Assembly (NCBI GenBank): GCA_045106335.1
Contig: JBGCEM010000100.1
Span: 1 to 64,000, forward strand
Source of the DNA: Aliishimia sp045106335
GTDB taxonomy: Bacteria > Pseudomonadota > Alphaproteobacteria > Rhodobacterales > Rhodobacteraceae
Length of the DNA stretch: 64,000 nt
Reading direction: 5' to 3'
Shown here: one piece after another, positions 7,305 to 17,255 of the stretch
How positions within the stretch are numbered: the first letter of the stretch is position 1
Layout: each line of letters starts with the position of its first letter
Position numbers and translations under genes: made by a program
The notes under the pieces: generated by a model
Seen by the model: only the letters and a program-made list of their open reading frames with translations
What the model was told of the DNA's origin: nothing
Database searches by the model: none

Positions 7305-9746
7305 ATGCCTGATCTTCCTTCACATGCACGCGTTGTCATTATCGGAGGCGGCGTTATCGGCTGCTCGGTGGCCTATCACCTGACCCAACTGGGCTGGACC
7401 GATGTCGTATTGCTGGAACGTAAGCAGCTGACGTCAGGGACGACTTGGCATGCAGCAGGCCTGATCGCACAGCTGCGCGCCACAGCAAACATGACAAAAC
7501 TTGCGCGCTATTCTCAGGAACTCTATGGCAATCTCGAGTCCGAAACAGGTGTGGCCACAGGCTTCAAGCGCTGCGGGTCGATCACTGCAGCCCTCACAGA
7601 AGACCGTATGGAGGAATTGCGCCGCCAAGCCGCGATGGCGCGGGCTTTCGGGGTGGACGTCGAAGAGATTTCCCCCACAGAGGTCAAAACCCGTTACGAA
7701 CATTTGAACATTGATGGCGTGATCGGCGGCGTTTATCTCCCGCTCGACGGGCAGGGCGACCCAGCCAATATCGCGCAAGCCTTGGCCAAAGGCGCACGCG
7801 CCAAAGGGGCCAAAGTGCAAGAGCGCGTCAAAGCCACCGGCGTCACCCGTGAAGGGCGTCGGATCACAGGGGTCGATTGGCAAGGTGAGGATGGCAGCGC
7901 GGGTCACATCGCATGTGACCATGTGGTCAATTGCGGCGGAATGTGGGGCCGCGAGGTCGGCAAAATGCTGGGCGTTAATGTCCCACTTCAGGCCTGCGAA
8001 CACTTCTATATCGTCACAGAAGCGATCGCCGGCCTGACCCAACAACCGGTGCTGCGGGTGCCCGATGAATACGCCTATTACAAAGAAGATGCGGGCAAGA
8101 TGTTGCTGGGCGCGTTTGAACCGCTGTCTAAGCCATGGGGGCCGATCCCAGACAATTTCGAATTTGACCAACTGCCCGAAGATTTCGATCACTTTGAACC
8201 GATCCTGGAAATGGCTGTAAACCGGATGCCGATGCTGGCCGAAGCTGGCATCCACACCTTCTTTAATGGCCCGGAAAGTTTCACGCCAGATGACGCCTAT
8301 CACCTTGGTCTTGCGCCAGAAATGGACAATGTTTGGGTCGCTGCGGGGTTCAATTCCGTTGGGATCCAATCTGCGGGCGGGGCGGGATCTGCGTTGGCGT
8401 CTTGGATGGATACAGGGGAAAAACCGTTCGATTTGGGCGATGTCGATGTGGCCCGGATGCAACCGTTTCAGGGCAACAAACACTACTTGATGGAGCGCTC
8501 CACCGAAACGCGGGGTCTGCTTTACGCCGATCACTACCCGTTCAAACAAAAGGCCACTGCGCGCGGCGTTCGGCGCACGCCGTTCCATACGCATCTGCTG
8601 GAACGCGGTGCTGTAATGGGCGAGCTGGCGGGATGGGAACGCGCCAATTGGTTCGCGCGTGAAGCTCAGGACGCCGAATATATCTATGGCTGGGACCGTC
8701 AAAACTTCTTTGACAATGTCCGTGAAGAGCACATGTCTGTTCGCCAAAATGTTGGGATGTATGACATGTCTTCCTTCGGCAAAATTCGGGTCGAGGGGCC
8801 GGATGCTGAGGCGTTCATGAACTATGTGGGCGGCGGTGATTATTCGGTTCCCAACGGCAAGATCGTGTATACGCAGTTCCTGAATTCCACCGGTGGGATT
8901 GAGGCAGACGTGACTGTCACGCGCTTGTCCGAAACCAGTTATTTGGTGGTCACACCTGCCGCGACGCGTCTGGCGGATCAAACCTGGTTGCGCCGTAATA
9001 AAAGGGATTTCCAGGTCGTTATTACGGACGTTACTGCGGCTGAGGGTGTTTTGGCGATCATGGGGCCCCGGTCCCGCGAGCTGCTCCAGTCGGTCTCGAC
9101 GGGGGATTTTTCCAATGACGTCAATCCTTTTGGTACGGCGCAAGAGGTCGAAATTGGTATGGGCTTGGCCCGTGTACACCGCGTGACCTATGTTGGCGAG
9201 CTGGGGTGGGAAATCTACGTCAGCGCCGACATGTGTGGCCATGTCTTTGAAATCTTGTCGGAAGCGGGTTTTGATTTTGGCCTGCGTCTGTGCGGGATGC
9301 ATATGATGGACACGTGTCGCATCGAAAAAGGTTTCCGGCACTTTGGGCATGACATCACCTGCGAAAACCATGTGCTGGAAGCGGGTCTAGGATTTGCGGT
9401 CAAAACGGCCAAGCCGGACTTTATCGGGCGCGACGCGGTTCTGCGGCGCAAAGAAGAGGGCCTTCGCAGTCGCATGTTGCAATTCAAGCTGACCGATCCG
9501 GAACCGCTGCTCTATCATAACGAGCCGATCCTGCGCGATGGGCAGATTGTTGGGTATTTGGCCTCTGGGGCTTACGGGCATGCATTGGGTGGTGCGATGG
9601 GTTTGGGCTATGTGCCATGTGCCGGTGAGACAGCCGCCGGGGTTCTGGCATCAAGCTACGAAATCGACGTGGCGGGAACGCGGGTGAAAGCCGAGGCTTC
9701 GTTGAAGCCAATGTATGATCCGAAATCTGAACGCGTGAAAGTGTAA
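7305..9746 (+). CDS. FAD-dependent dehydrogenase with GcvT domains (dimethylglycine dehydrogenase family), copy 2
   Basis: The 813-residue paralogue of the 3841 gene has the same layout. GGGVIG (14-19) binds FAD. TTWHAAGLIAQLRAT contains His49 as the likely covalent FAD attachment site. C-terminal aminomethyltransferase domains show VHRVTYVGELGWEIYVS and CRIEKGFRHFGHD. The N-terminal HAAGLI segment is closer to the classical dimethylglycine dehydrogenase pattern than copy 1. It should oxidatively demethylate dimethylglycine or sarcosine and load formaldehyde-level carbon onto tetrahydrofolate. The start has an AGGAGAACGAACTT leader. The hairpin pair upstream may uncouple its expression from copy 1. 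Confidence 0.88.
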   Translation: MPDLPSHARVVIIGGGVIGCSVAYHLTQLGWTDVVLLERKQLTSGTTWHAAGLIAQLRATANMTKLARYSQELYGNLESETGVATGFKRCGSITAALTEDRMEELRRQAAMARAFGVDVEEISPTEVKTRYEHLNIDGVIGGVYLPLDGQGDPANIAQALAKGARAKGAKVQERVKATGVTREGRRITGVDWQGEDGSAGHIACDHVVNCGGMWGREVGKMLGVNVPLQACEHFYIVTEAIAGLTQQPVLRVPDEYAYYKEDAGKMLLGAFEPLSKPWGPIPDNFEFDQLPEDFDHFEPILEMAVNRMPMLAEAGIHTFFNGPESFTPDDAYHLGLAPEMDNVWVAAGFNSVGIQSAGGAGSALASWMDTGEKPFDLGDVDVARMQPFQGNKHYLMERSTETRGLLYADHYPFKQKATARGVRRTPFHTHLLERGAVMGELAGWERANWFAREAQDAEYIYGWDRQNFFDNVREEHMSVRQNVGMYDMSSFGKIRVEGPDAEAFMNYVGGGDYSVPNGKIVYTQFLNSTGGIEADVTVTRLSETSYLVVTPAATRLADQTWLRRNKRDFQVVITDVTAAEGVLAIMGPRSRELLQSVSTGDFSNDVNPFGTAQEVEIGMGLARVHRVTYVGELGWEIYVSADMCGHVFEILSEAGFDFGLRLCGMHMMDTCRIEKGFRHFGHDITCENHVLEAGLGFAVKTAKPDFIGRDAVLRRKEEGLRSRMLQFKLTDPEPLLYHNEPILRDGQIVGYLASGAYGHALGGAMGLGYVPCAGETAAGVLASSYEIDVAGTRVKAEASLKPMYDPKSERVKV

Positions 9747-9795
9747 GCCAAACGCGCTGCCCTGGCGCTAGATTGCGCTGGGGTTTTCACGGCAC

Positions 9796-9824
9796 AAAAA
9801 AACCCGGGCGCGGCACGCCCGGGT
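9796..9824 (-). terminator. Rho-independent terminator of amtB
   Basis: Read on the minus strand, a 9-bp stem (ACCCGGGCG with CGCCCGGGT, loop of 5) is followed by a run of T residues, the complement of AAAAAA at 9796-9801. It lies 28 bp beyond the amtB stop codon. Stem strength and the T-tract together make this a clear intrinsic terminator. It also separates amtB from the convergent dehydrogenase gene. Confidence 0.85.
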
Positions 9825-9851
9825 CAGGTGTAAAGCTAAGGAGGAAGGAGT

Positions 9852-11174
9852 TTAGCTTTTAGAGAACTCAGGGTAGGCTTCCATGCCCAATTCAGACACA
9901 TCCAAACCATTGATTTCTGCCTCTTCTGAAACACGAATTCCCATGATCGCTTTCAGAATATACCAAACCACGAAGGCGGCGACGAAGGTAAAGACACCGA
10001 CAACCAAGATCGCATAAAGCTGAGTGCCGATATTTGCGTCCCCATTGGTCAGAACAACCGCGATTGTACCCCAGATGCCCGCAAACAAGTGTACCGGGAT
10101 GGCACCAACCACATCGTCGATTTTGAACTTGTCCAACAGTGGAATTGTGAAGACCACAATCACACCACCCACGGCACCAATCAATGTCGCCATGCCCAAA
10201 GATGGGGTCAACGGCTCAGCTGTGATCGACACCAGACCGGCCAATGCGCCGTTCAGCACCATGGTTAGGTCAGGCTTTTTGTAAAGCAGCTGTGTTAGGA
10301 CCAAGGCCGCAACTGCGCCACCGGCGGCTGCCGCGTTGGTGTTTGAAAAGATGCGCGACACGTCTGCGATATCCCCAACAGAGCCCATCGCTAGCTGCGA
10401 GCCACCGTTAAATCCGAACCAACCCATCCACAGGATGAATGTGCCCAAAGTGGCAAGTGCCAAGTTGGAACCGGGCATAGGATTGATGCGACCGTCTTTG
10501 TATTTGCCGATCCGGGGGCCCAAGATTATTGCGCCCGCCAAAGCCGCCCAGCCACCGACCGAGTGGACAACTGTGGAGCCTGCGAAATCTAAAAAGCCCG
10601 CTTCGTCCAAGAAACCGCCGCCCCATTTCCAGGACGCTTGCAAGGGGTAGATAATGCCGGTCAGGATAATCACGAAGATTAGGAAGGGCCAAAGTTTAAT
10701 ACGTTCGGCCAAGGCACCGGATACAATGGATGCGGTCGCGGCACAGAACATCAATTGGAAGAAGAAATCCGACCCGGTAGAGGCATATTCCCCGTCATCC
10801 GCACCCGCCAGGTCAATGCCGACAGCTTCCAAAACGCCAACACCAAACACGCCCGATAAGACGCCTTCAACGGACCAAGTGCCCAACGGATACATCAAGT
10901 TGTACCCAAAAGCCCAATAGGCGATGGTTGCAAGCGAGAACAAGGATACGTTCTTGATCATTTGCATGGTCACGTTCTTGGAACGGACCAAACCGCCTTC
11001 CAACATCGCAAAGCCAGCGGCCATCCAGAACACCAAAAATCCACCGATCAAAAACAGCAAAGTGTTCATGATCCAGATCATCTCAGCCGTCACGGGGGCG
11101 GCATCCTGTGCAAAAGCAGCAGCCGGCAGAGCGGTTGCCGCAGCAGCTACAGATAAAAGTTTAAGCAGTTTCAT
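9852..11174 (-). CDS. amtB: Ammonium transporter AmtB
   Basis: The 440-residue polytopic inner-membrane protein begins with a cleavable-looking signal sequence (MKLLKLLSVAAAATALPAAAFA). It contains Amt family hallmarks such as DFAGSTVVHSVGGWAALAGA and LFAGIWGT. It conducts ammonium and is gated by the PII protein encoded just upstream. The ATG at 11174 was preferred over more distal codons because the signal peptide starts there and AAGGGGATC precedes it. The spacing to glnK is short, so the two form the standard nitrogen-regulated operon. Confidence 0.95.
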   Translation of the reverse strand: MKLLKLLSVAAAATALPAAAFAQDAAPVTAEMIWIMNTLLFLIGGFLVFWMAAGFAMLEGGLVRSKNVTMQMIKNVSLFSLATIAYWAFGYNLMYPLGTWSVEGVLSGVFGVGVLEAVGIDLAGADDGEYASTGSDFFFQLMFCAATASIVSGALAERIKLWPFLIFVIILTGIIYPLQASWKWGGGFLDEAGFLDFAGSTVVHSVGGWAALAGAIILGPRIGKYKDGRINPMPGSNLALATLGTFILWMGWFGFNGGSQLAMGSVGDIADVSRIFSNTNAAAAGGAVAALVLTQLLYKKPDLTMVLNGALAGLVSITAEPLTPSLGMATLIGAVGGVIVVFTIPLLDKFKIDDVVGAIPVHLFAGIWGTIAVVLTNGDANIGTQLYAILVVGVFTFVAAFVVWYILKAIMGIRVSEEAEINGLDVSELGMEAYPEFSKS

Positions 11175-11203
11175 ATCGAAAGATCCCCTTAGAAACGCCA
11201 CGC

Positions 11204-11542
11204 TTACAGCGCGTCTTCGTTTGTTTCGCCTGTGCGCACGCGAACGGCTTGGTCCACATCGAGCACGAAAATTTTGCCGTCACCGATTTTCCCGGTCTGA
11301 GCGGTCTTAGTGATGGTCTCGACAACTTGATCCGTCATGCTTTCGGGCACGACGACTTCAACTTTGACTTTTGGTACGAAATTCACGGCATATTCCGCGC
11401 CGCGGTAAATTTCGGTATGGCCCGATTGCGACCCGAAGCCTTTGATCTCGGTCACCATCATGCCCCGGACCCCCATTTCGGTCAGGGCTTCGCGGACCTC
11501 TTCCAGTTTGAACGGCTTTATCGTTGCGATGATCAGTTTCAC
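11204..11542 (-). CDS. glnK: Nitrogen regulatory protein PII (GlnK)
   Basis: With a GTG start at 11542 the product is exactly 112 residues, the standard PII length, and begins MKLIIATIKPFKLEEVREAL. The T-loop segment GHTEIYRGAEYAVNF holds Tyr51, the uridylylation site. GKIGDGKIFVLDVDQAVRVRTGE is the C-terminal signature. GlnK senses 2-oxoglutarate and ATP/ADP and plugs AmtB when ammonium is plentiful. It is first in the operon with amtB. No convincing sigma-54 (GG-N10-GC type) promoter was seen upstream on the minus strand. Confidence 0.95.
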   Translation of the reverse strand: MKLIIATIKPFKLEEVREALTEMGVRGMMVTEIKGFGSQSGHTEIYRGAEYAVNFVPKVKVEVVVPESMTDQVVETITKTAQTGKIGDGKIFVLDVDQAVRVRTGETNEDAL

Positions 11543-11794
11543 ATGTGTCCCCTTTGATCGGCAGTCTGACTGCGGTGTGATTGACCTGAAAAAACCCAAA
11601 CACGTGAAAAAAGGGGAGAGCTTTGAGGTGAAAGACGTGATTTAGCGAACTGCGGTGATTAAAAAATAGGCGATATGTGCAATATGCTAAAATAATGGGC
11701 ATAAATGACTCCGTTAGCGAACGGATTCATGGCTGCACACCAGTGCTAAGCACGTTAAATTACCCCAAACAAAAAGACCGAGCAGGGGTCAGGA

Positions 11795-13966
11795 ATGGTA
11801 AAGTCGTCACGACGTAAGAAGCCTTTGGTGGCGGATAAGCGCTATTCGAAGCCAAATAGTAAAAAGACACCTCGCAGATCAAAACGCAAAACACGCGGCA
11901 AACGACCGCGTCGTGGTGGGATCGTCGGTTTCTTTGGTCGGATTTTTTCTTGGATTTTGCGTTTGATCTGGAAAATTACTTGGCGTGTTGGGGCGGTAGC
12001 CTGTCTGGTCCTGGCTGCTATGGTCGGATACCAATATTCGACACTGCCTCCGGTCGAGCAGGCCTTGGATGGCCGCGCGCGTGGGTCTGTTACGCTGCAA
12101 GATCGCAATGGCGACGTCTTCGCTTGGCGCGGGGATCAGTTTGGCGGTGTTGTCACGGCCAGTCGTATCAGCCCGCATCTGAAAAATGCAGTTCTGGCAA
12201 CCGAGGATCGCCGGTTCTACCGTCATTTTGGGTTAAGTCCGCGGGGCATCGCGTCTGCGGTGCGCATCAATCTGAGCGAGGGACGCGGGCCTTTATCGGG
12301 GCACGGTGGTTCCACGATTACACAGCAAACGGCCAAACTTTTGTGTTTGGGACATGAATATGTTCCGTCGGACTGGGACAGCCAGGCGGCATATGAACGT
12401 GATTGCCGGCGCGGATCCGTGCAGCGCAAAGCAGCAGAGGCGATCTATGCTTTGGCGATGGAGCTAAAGTACACCAAGGATGAAATCCTGTCGATCTACT
12501 TGAACCGGGCTTATATGGGTGGCGGCGCGTATGGTGTTGAAGCGGCGGCGCAGCGCTATTTTGGCAAACCTGCCGCAGCTGTTAACGCCTCAGAAGCCGC
12601 TATGTTGGCAGGTCTGTTGACGGCCCCGTCGACTTTGGCCCCCACCTCTAATATCGAACGATCGCAGAACCGAGCCGCCACAGTTTTGCGCCTGATGCGC
12701 GAACAAGGGTATTTGACGCGAAACCAAGAAGCCCAAAGCCAAGCCAATCCTGCCGTGCTCAGCCAAGCCGCCGAGGCCCGGGCCGGGGGGTATTTTGCGG
12801 ATTGGGTTATGGCCGATGGTCCTGATTTCATGACCCGCGATAGTGCCGCGGATATCTTGATTAAAACGACTTTGGATCAACGTTTGCAAACCGCCGCCGA
12901 AGACGGTTTGAAACGGGTCTTTGATGAAAAGGTGCGAAAGGGTTCAAAAGCACAAGCGGCTGTTGTCGTCATGAGCGCGGATGGGGCGATACGGGCCATG
13001 GTGGGCGGGCGCCAAACCAAAGTGTCCGGAGCCTTTAATCGTGCAACCCAAGCGTTGCGGCAAACAGGTTCGGCCTTTAAGCCGTTTGTGTACGCGGCCG
13101 CTCTGGATTTGGGGCGCTCCCCCTTGGATTTGATTGAAGATGCACCCTATTGTTTGGATATCGCAGGGTCAGGTTCGTGGTGTCCAAAAAACTACAACAA
13201 CGCTTTTGCGGGCCAAGTGACGTTGACGGATGCCTTAATGCGCTCGCTCAATGTTCCTGCTGTGAAGCTTTCTGAAGATGTGGGGCGCGATATCGTCCGG
13301 GTCGTGGCCAGCCAATTTGGCATCGCCAGTGATCTGGCCGTGGGCCCGGCCTTGGCGCTTGGGGCGTCCGAAAGCACTTTGATTGAAATGACTGGCGCCT
13401 ATGCTGGTATTTTGAACGGTGGATCCGCTGTGACGCCCTTTGGCCTGCAAGAGTTGCGTATGGCCGGGGATGATGCACCTTTGATGACGGCTCAGGGCGG
13501 TATTCGCGAAAGGGTGATCCAGGAACGTACTGCCGCGCAGTTAATGTGGATGATGGAGAAAGTTGTGAGTCAGGGTACTGGCGCGCGTGCACAATTTGGA
13601 GGATGGCAAATCGCTGGAAAAACAGGAACAACCCAGGCGGCGCGCGATGCATGGTTTATTGGCTTTACGTCAGAATATGTGGCCGGCGTGTGGATGGGTT
13701 ATGACGATAACACGCCGCTTACAGGTGTCACGGGTTCTGGACTGCCCGCGGAAATCTGGCGTGAAGTCATGCGCGGGGTTCACGCAGGTTTAACACCGAC
13801 ACGATTGCCAATGTTGGCACCGGACGGCGCAGGACGGGGGGTGAACGCAAAAACCAACGCGGGTGGTCGATCTAATCCCAGCAAGCCCCAGTCCAATCGT
13901 TCGATCATTGATCAAGTTTTTGAAGATATTTTTGGAACACGACGCGACAGAGGTGCGCGCGACTGA
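11795..13966 (+). CDS. Penicillin-binding protein 1A family (transglycosylase/transpeptidase)
   Basis: The 723-residue class A PBP has a very basic cytoplasmic tail (residues 1-45) and then a membrane anchor (about 62-82). The GT51 transglycosylase domain shows the catalytic Glu in ATEDRRFYRHFG (about 137) and GGSTITQQTAKLL. The transpeptidase has SxxK in TGSAFKPF (about 426), SLN in RSLNVPAVK and KTGTT (about 608), so both activities appear intact. It polymerises and crosslinks peptidoglycan in the periplasm. The gene is divergent from glnK. It is shorter than long PBP1A forms and lacks an obvious OB insertion, closer to PbpC/PBP2-type class A enzymes. Confidence 0.9.
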   Translation: MVKSSRRKKPLVADKRYSKPNSKKTPRRSKRKTRGKRPRRGGIVGFFGRIFSWILRLIWKITWRVGAVACLVLAAMVGYQYSTLPPVEQALDGRARGSVTLQDRNGDVFAWRGDQFGGVVTASRISPHLKNAVLATEDRRFYRHFGLSPRGIASAVRINLSEGRGPLSGHGGSTITQQTAKLLCLGHEYVPSDWDSQAAYERDCRRGSVQRKAAEAIYALAMELKYTKDEILSIYLNRAYMGGGAYGVEAAAQRYFGKPAAAVNASEAAMLAGLLTAPSTLAPTSNIERSQNRAATVLRLMREQGYLTRNQEAQSQANPAVLSQAAEARAGGYFADWVMADGPDFMTRDSAADILIKTTLDQRLQTAAEDGLKRVFDEKVRKGSKAQAAVVVMSADGAIRAMVGGRQTKVSGAFNRATQALRQTGSAFKPFVYAAALDLGRSPLDLIEDAPYCLDIAGSGSWCPKNYNNAFAGQVTLTDALMRSLNVPAVKLSEDVGRDIVRVVASQFGIASDLAVGPALALGASESTLIEMTGAYAGILNGGSAVTPFGLQELRMAGDDAPLMTAQGGIRERVIQERTAAQLMWMMEKVVSQGTGARAQFGGWQIAGKTGTTQAARDAWFIGFTSEYVAGVWMGYDDNTPLTGVTGSGLPAEIWREVMRGVHAGLTPTRLPMLAPDGAGRGVNAKTNAGGRSNPSKPQSNRSIIDQVFEDIFGTRRDRGARD

Positions 13967-14100
13967 CGCAAAGGCCGTGCCTAATATCTATTCTACTTAT
14001 ACCTGAGGCATCCTTTATCGCAAATGTCCCGAGAACGTGCAGTGTGGTTGGACATTTGTTTCTGAAGTATTGGGTAGCGTGCTCTGGGCCAACGCGGCAG

Positions 14101-16542
14101 TTATTGTTTGGAATTCAGGAGGGTTTCAAATTTTTTGACAGGCATTGGGCGGGCAAGCGCAAAACCTTGCAGAACGTCACAATCCAAGTCTTTGATAACA
14201 TTTAGGTGATGTAAAGTCTCAATGCCTGCAATTACCACGCCGATATCCTCGAGCCGCGCCATCTGAGTGAGCAATTGCAAAGTCTCGATCTGTTTGGGTT
14301 CCGTCAGGATCGGGAATACCAGACGTCGATCAATTTTGATGCGATCAGGTTGGACCGCCTGCATCGCGGCAATAGATGCATGACCCGACCCGAAATCATC
14401 TAAATCAATTCCAATCTGGTGCGTCCGCAAAACTTTGATCGCCATCAGTTGTTCCGGGCTTGGTGAATCAAGAAATGCAGTTTCCAAGAGCTCAAAGATT
14501 ATTTTGTGATGCGGTTTCAGTTTGTTTTGCAGATCTATTGTCAACTCCGGGCTTTCCAACCGTTCTTTTGAGATGTTCACTGAGATCGGCGGAAATTCAA
14601 TGCCTTTATTAGACCAGTTTGTTTGACGCTCGATCACATAGTCAAAAACGCAGGCGTCAACCTGGGCCGACACCCCTAAGCTAGCGGCTAAGGGCATAAA
14701 AGCGGGGGTCTGCAGAACACCTTTTTCAGGGTTATTCCAGCGCACAAGGGCTTCTGCGCCAATCAATTGGTAGGTACGTGGGCAAAACTGAGGTTGATAA
14801 TGGCAGATGAACTCTTTGTCTGAGATAGCATCTATCAATTCTTGGCGCGCATTTGCTTCGGCTTTGACCAGGGCGTTCGTTGCAGGTGTAAAGATTTTAT
14901 AGCACCCTCTTCCGGCCTGCTTGGCGGCATATAATGCAGTATCTGCTTGCGTAAATATTTCCGTTCTTGCTGAGCTATGAGCTTTTCCAAATGCGCAGCC
15001 GATACTTATTCCAAAGGTGCAAGAATGGCCTTGGTAGATATAAGGTTGGTTTGTTGAGGAAATTATTTTTGAGCAGATTTCGCGGAGCTCTTTAGTCGAT
15101 GGCGCTGTTTTGAAAAGGACCACGAATTCGTCACCCCCTATGCGACAGCAAATTGCCTTGGGGCCAGCAACGTTTTGAATTATATGAGCAATATGGACCA
15201 ATACAGCATCCCCGGCATCATGGCCGAGGGTGTCATTAATCTGTTTGAAATAATCAACGTCCAAGTGCAAAACCGCATATCGTTGATCTTGTTCAATTTC
15301 CGCAAATAAAGCCGCGCGTTGCTCTTCTAAAAGACGACGGTTTGCCAATCCTGTAAGGGCGTCATGGCGCGAATCGTATTCTAATTGCGCGCGCGCCTTT
15401 TCCAACTGCTCGGCACGACAATAATCATCGGTAACGTCCAGGCAAATTCCAACCAGCTTTGGGGCTTCGTCAACGTCTGCAGTATTGCGTGATAAGCTGC
15501 GGATGTGGCGCACTTCCCCGTCGGGTCGGATTATGCGGTAGTCTGTGCGATAATCGACATTGTTTTTCACACAATATTCGGCATGTGCCATCGCGGCCTC
15601 GCGATCTTCGGGGTGAAGATATGTCCCCCAAAGATCGTCCGAACGTTCATTGGCGTCGCCTACAAGGCCAAACATTTCGAGTGTGCGGTCATCCCACAAC
15701 ACTTTTTGGGTCTCTCCATCAAATTCCCAGATCCCCAAACCTGCGGTATCAATCGCCATTTGCAGCTTGCGGGCTGTTTGACGCAGGTCGTAATCAGTTT
15801 GGCGCTTCTGAGAGATATCGACATCTGTTCCGACGATCCGCAGTGGTTTGCCGTGCTTGTCAAGTTCCATGACCCTTGCGCGGCACAATATCCATATCCA
15901 ATGCCCGTCCGTGTGCCAGTGGCGGTATTGTATGTCGATCCTTTGGTGCTCGCCACTTTGTTGACCCTCAAACAGGCTGATTAATGCGGCGCGGTCATCT
16001 GGATGGATGCTGTCTTGCCAACATTTGTTTGGATCATTTACATCTACATCGTTACCAATTCCGCGTAGATGACGCCACTTGCTGGAAACAACAAATTCCT
16101 TTGTTGTTACATTGTAATCCCAAATTCCTTGATCCAGGTGGTTCATGAGATAGTGCAATCGAAGAGATTCCGTAGAATCCCTTGATACCGATTGGCACAA
16201 GAACCCAACCAAATCGCCTTGGCTTGGAAGCCTTTTGATTGAAACTCGCAGATTTTCAGATTTAACGGTTAGCCGGACGCTCAAGCTTTGGACTGGGCCC
16301 GTAGGATTGGCGGAATATTGGTTTAAAAATTCCTGTAAGTCTAATTGATCAGAATGATCCAGGTGCTCTTGAAGATCGGTGGCCAAAAAGCGAGCTGCTT
16401 TTGATTTCAGGCGTTTTGCAAAGACCTGATTGCATGCCAAAAAGCGACCCTGTGCATCAATCAAAGCGGCTGGGTGTTCTAACAAGGTTAGAATTTCTGT
16501 ATGTTCGGAAAGTCCTTTGGATCGGTCTACAAACACTGGCAT
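14101..16542 (-). CDS. PAS-GGDEF-EAL protein (c-di-GMP turnover)
   Basis: The 813-residue protein carries several N-terminal PAS/PAC segments (for example IWDYNVTTKEFVVSSKWRHL, then IWEFDGETQKVLWDDRTLEM). A GGDEF domain with the intact motif RIGGDEFVV (about residue 467) follows, and then an EAL domain beginning GAEALVRW (about 594). Both c-di-GMP synthesis and hydrolysis motifs are present, so the net activity cannot be predicted. No transmembrane segment or signal peptide is evident, so it is probably cytosolic with PAS-borne sensing. It stands alone, followed by PBP1A (convergent) and preceded by mlaC in the same direction. Confidence 0.92.
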   Translation of the reverse strand: MPVFVDRSKGLSEHTEILTLLEHPAALIDAQGRFLACNQVFAKRLKSKAARFLATDLQEHLDHSDQLDLQEFLNQYSANPTGPVQSLSVRLTVKSENLRVSIKRLPSQGDLVGFLCQSVSRDSTESLRLHYLMNHLDQGIWDYNVTTKEFVVSSKWRHLRGIGNDVDVNDPNKCWQDSIHPDDRAALISLFEGQQSGEHQRIDIQYRHWHTDGHWIWILCRARVMELDKHGKPLRIVGTDVDISQKRQTDYDLRQTARKLQMAIDTAGLGIWEFDGETQKVLWDDRTLEMFGLVGDANERSDDLWGTYLHPEDREAAMAHAEYCVKNNVDYRTDYRIIRPDGEVRHIRSLSRNTADVDEAPKLVGICLDVTDDYCRAEQLEKARAQLEYDSRHDALTGLANRRLLEEQRAALFAEIEQDQRYAVLHLDVDYFKQINDTLGHDAGDAVLVHIAHIIQNVAGPKAICCRIGGDEFVVLFKTAPSTKELREICSKIISSTNQPYIYQGHSCTFGISIGCAFGKAHSSARTEIFTQADTALYAAKQAGRGCYKIFTPATNALVKAEANARQELIDAISDKEFICHYQPQFCPRTYQLIGAEALVRWNNPEKGVLQTPAFMPLAASLGVSAQVDACVFDYVIERQTNWSNKGIEFPPISVNISKERLESPELTIDLQNKLKPHHKIIFELLETAFLDSPSPEQLMAIKVLRTHQIGIDLDDFGSGHASIAAMQAVQPDRIKIDRRLVFPILTEPKQIETLQLLTQMARLEDIGVVIAGIETLHHLNVIKDLDCDVLQGFALARPMPVKKFETLLNSKQ

Positions 16543-16665
16543 TACCCCGCGCGCACAAGCTGCGTGATCATAGTATTGGGTAAGGGTTAATACCGTGTCG
16601 GCTATCAGCGGATTAAGAGCTAAGGATTTGAAATAGTAATTTGAATCTAAAGAAAATTGTTTACT

Positions 16666-17253
16666 TTAAACAGAACTCTTAAGCGCTTTTATCATCTTGT
16701 CTAAGTCGCCACCATTACGATCCAACAAAGCACCTATCTCGGTGCGCTCTGTCAGAAGTAGATTGATACCTTCAATAAACATATTGAAAAACAGGTCTTT
16801 TCCGGCCCGGTTCGAGACATGAAAGGTCACTTCGAATGGGGACTGGCCACTTAAATAAGCCACCGTCGAAACTTCATACCATTTCTTCACTTTCTTAACG
16901 CCGCGCACTTCCAATCGACCGCCAATGAATTCACGAAACCTGCGCCCGTATTTTTTGGCAATATAGCTTTGGAACGCCTTAGAAAACGCTCGTTTCTGTG
17001 CCGAAGACGCGCGGCGCCCGTCCACTCCTAAGGCATAAGCCGAAATGTAGGATGTGTCTGAATAGCGCGCGAAGATCTTTTCAAACTCGCGGATCATTAC
17101 ACTTTCAGACTTGCCAGAAGAGATGACCCGGTTGATGTCGGAAATCAACTTGTTGATCAAGGCGCTTGCGCTGGTCTCACTTAAAGCGGCGCTGGCTTGG
17201 GGCAGGCTGAACAAAGATGCGCCCAAACCCAAAGTAAATAAACGTCGTCTCAT
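16666..17253 (-). CDS. mlaC: MlaC-like periplasmic phospholipid-binding protein
   Basis: The 195-residue protein has a signal peptide (MRRRLFTLGLGASLFSLPQASA) and the MlaC/Ttg2D body (FEKIFARYSDTSYISAYALG, FIEGINLLLTERTEIGALLDRNGGDLDKMI). MlaC ferries phospholipids between the outer-membrane MlaA complex and the inner-membrane MlaFEDB transporter. It starts 2 bp after the mlaA stop, so the pair is one operon. The Mla ABC components are not in this window. Confidence 0.88.
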   Translation of the reverse strand: MRRRLFTLGLGASLFSLPQASAALSETSASALINKLISDINRVISSGKSESVMIREFEKIFARYSDTSYISAYALGVDGRRASSAQKRAFSKAFQSYIAKKYGRRFREFIGGRLEVRGVKKVKKWYEVSTVAYLSGQSPFEVTFHVSNRAGKDLFFNMFIEGINLLLTERTEIGALLDRNGGDLDKMIKALKSSV

Positions 17254-17255
17254 GG

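Noticed and set aside
7434..9371. 645-codon open frame on the strand opposite the second dehydrogenase.
   Set aside because: It mirrors the codon pattern of a clearly conserved enzyme gene and its translation has no recognisable domain.
11733..11748. GCAC-N4-GTGC repeat resembling an NtrC site upstream of glnK and PBP1A.
   Set aside because: Half-site spacing does not fit the NtrC consensus, it lies about 190 bp from glnK, and no sigma-54 promoter was seen.
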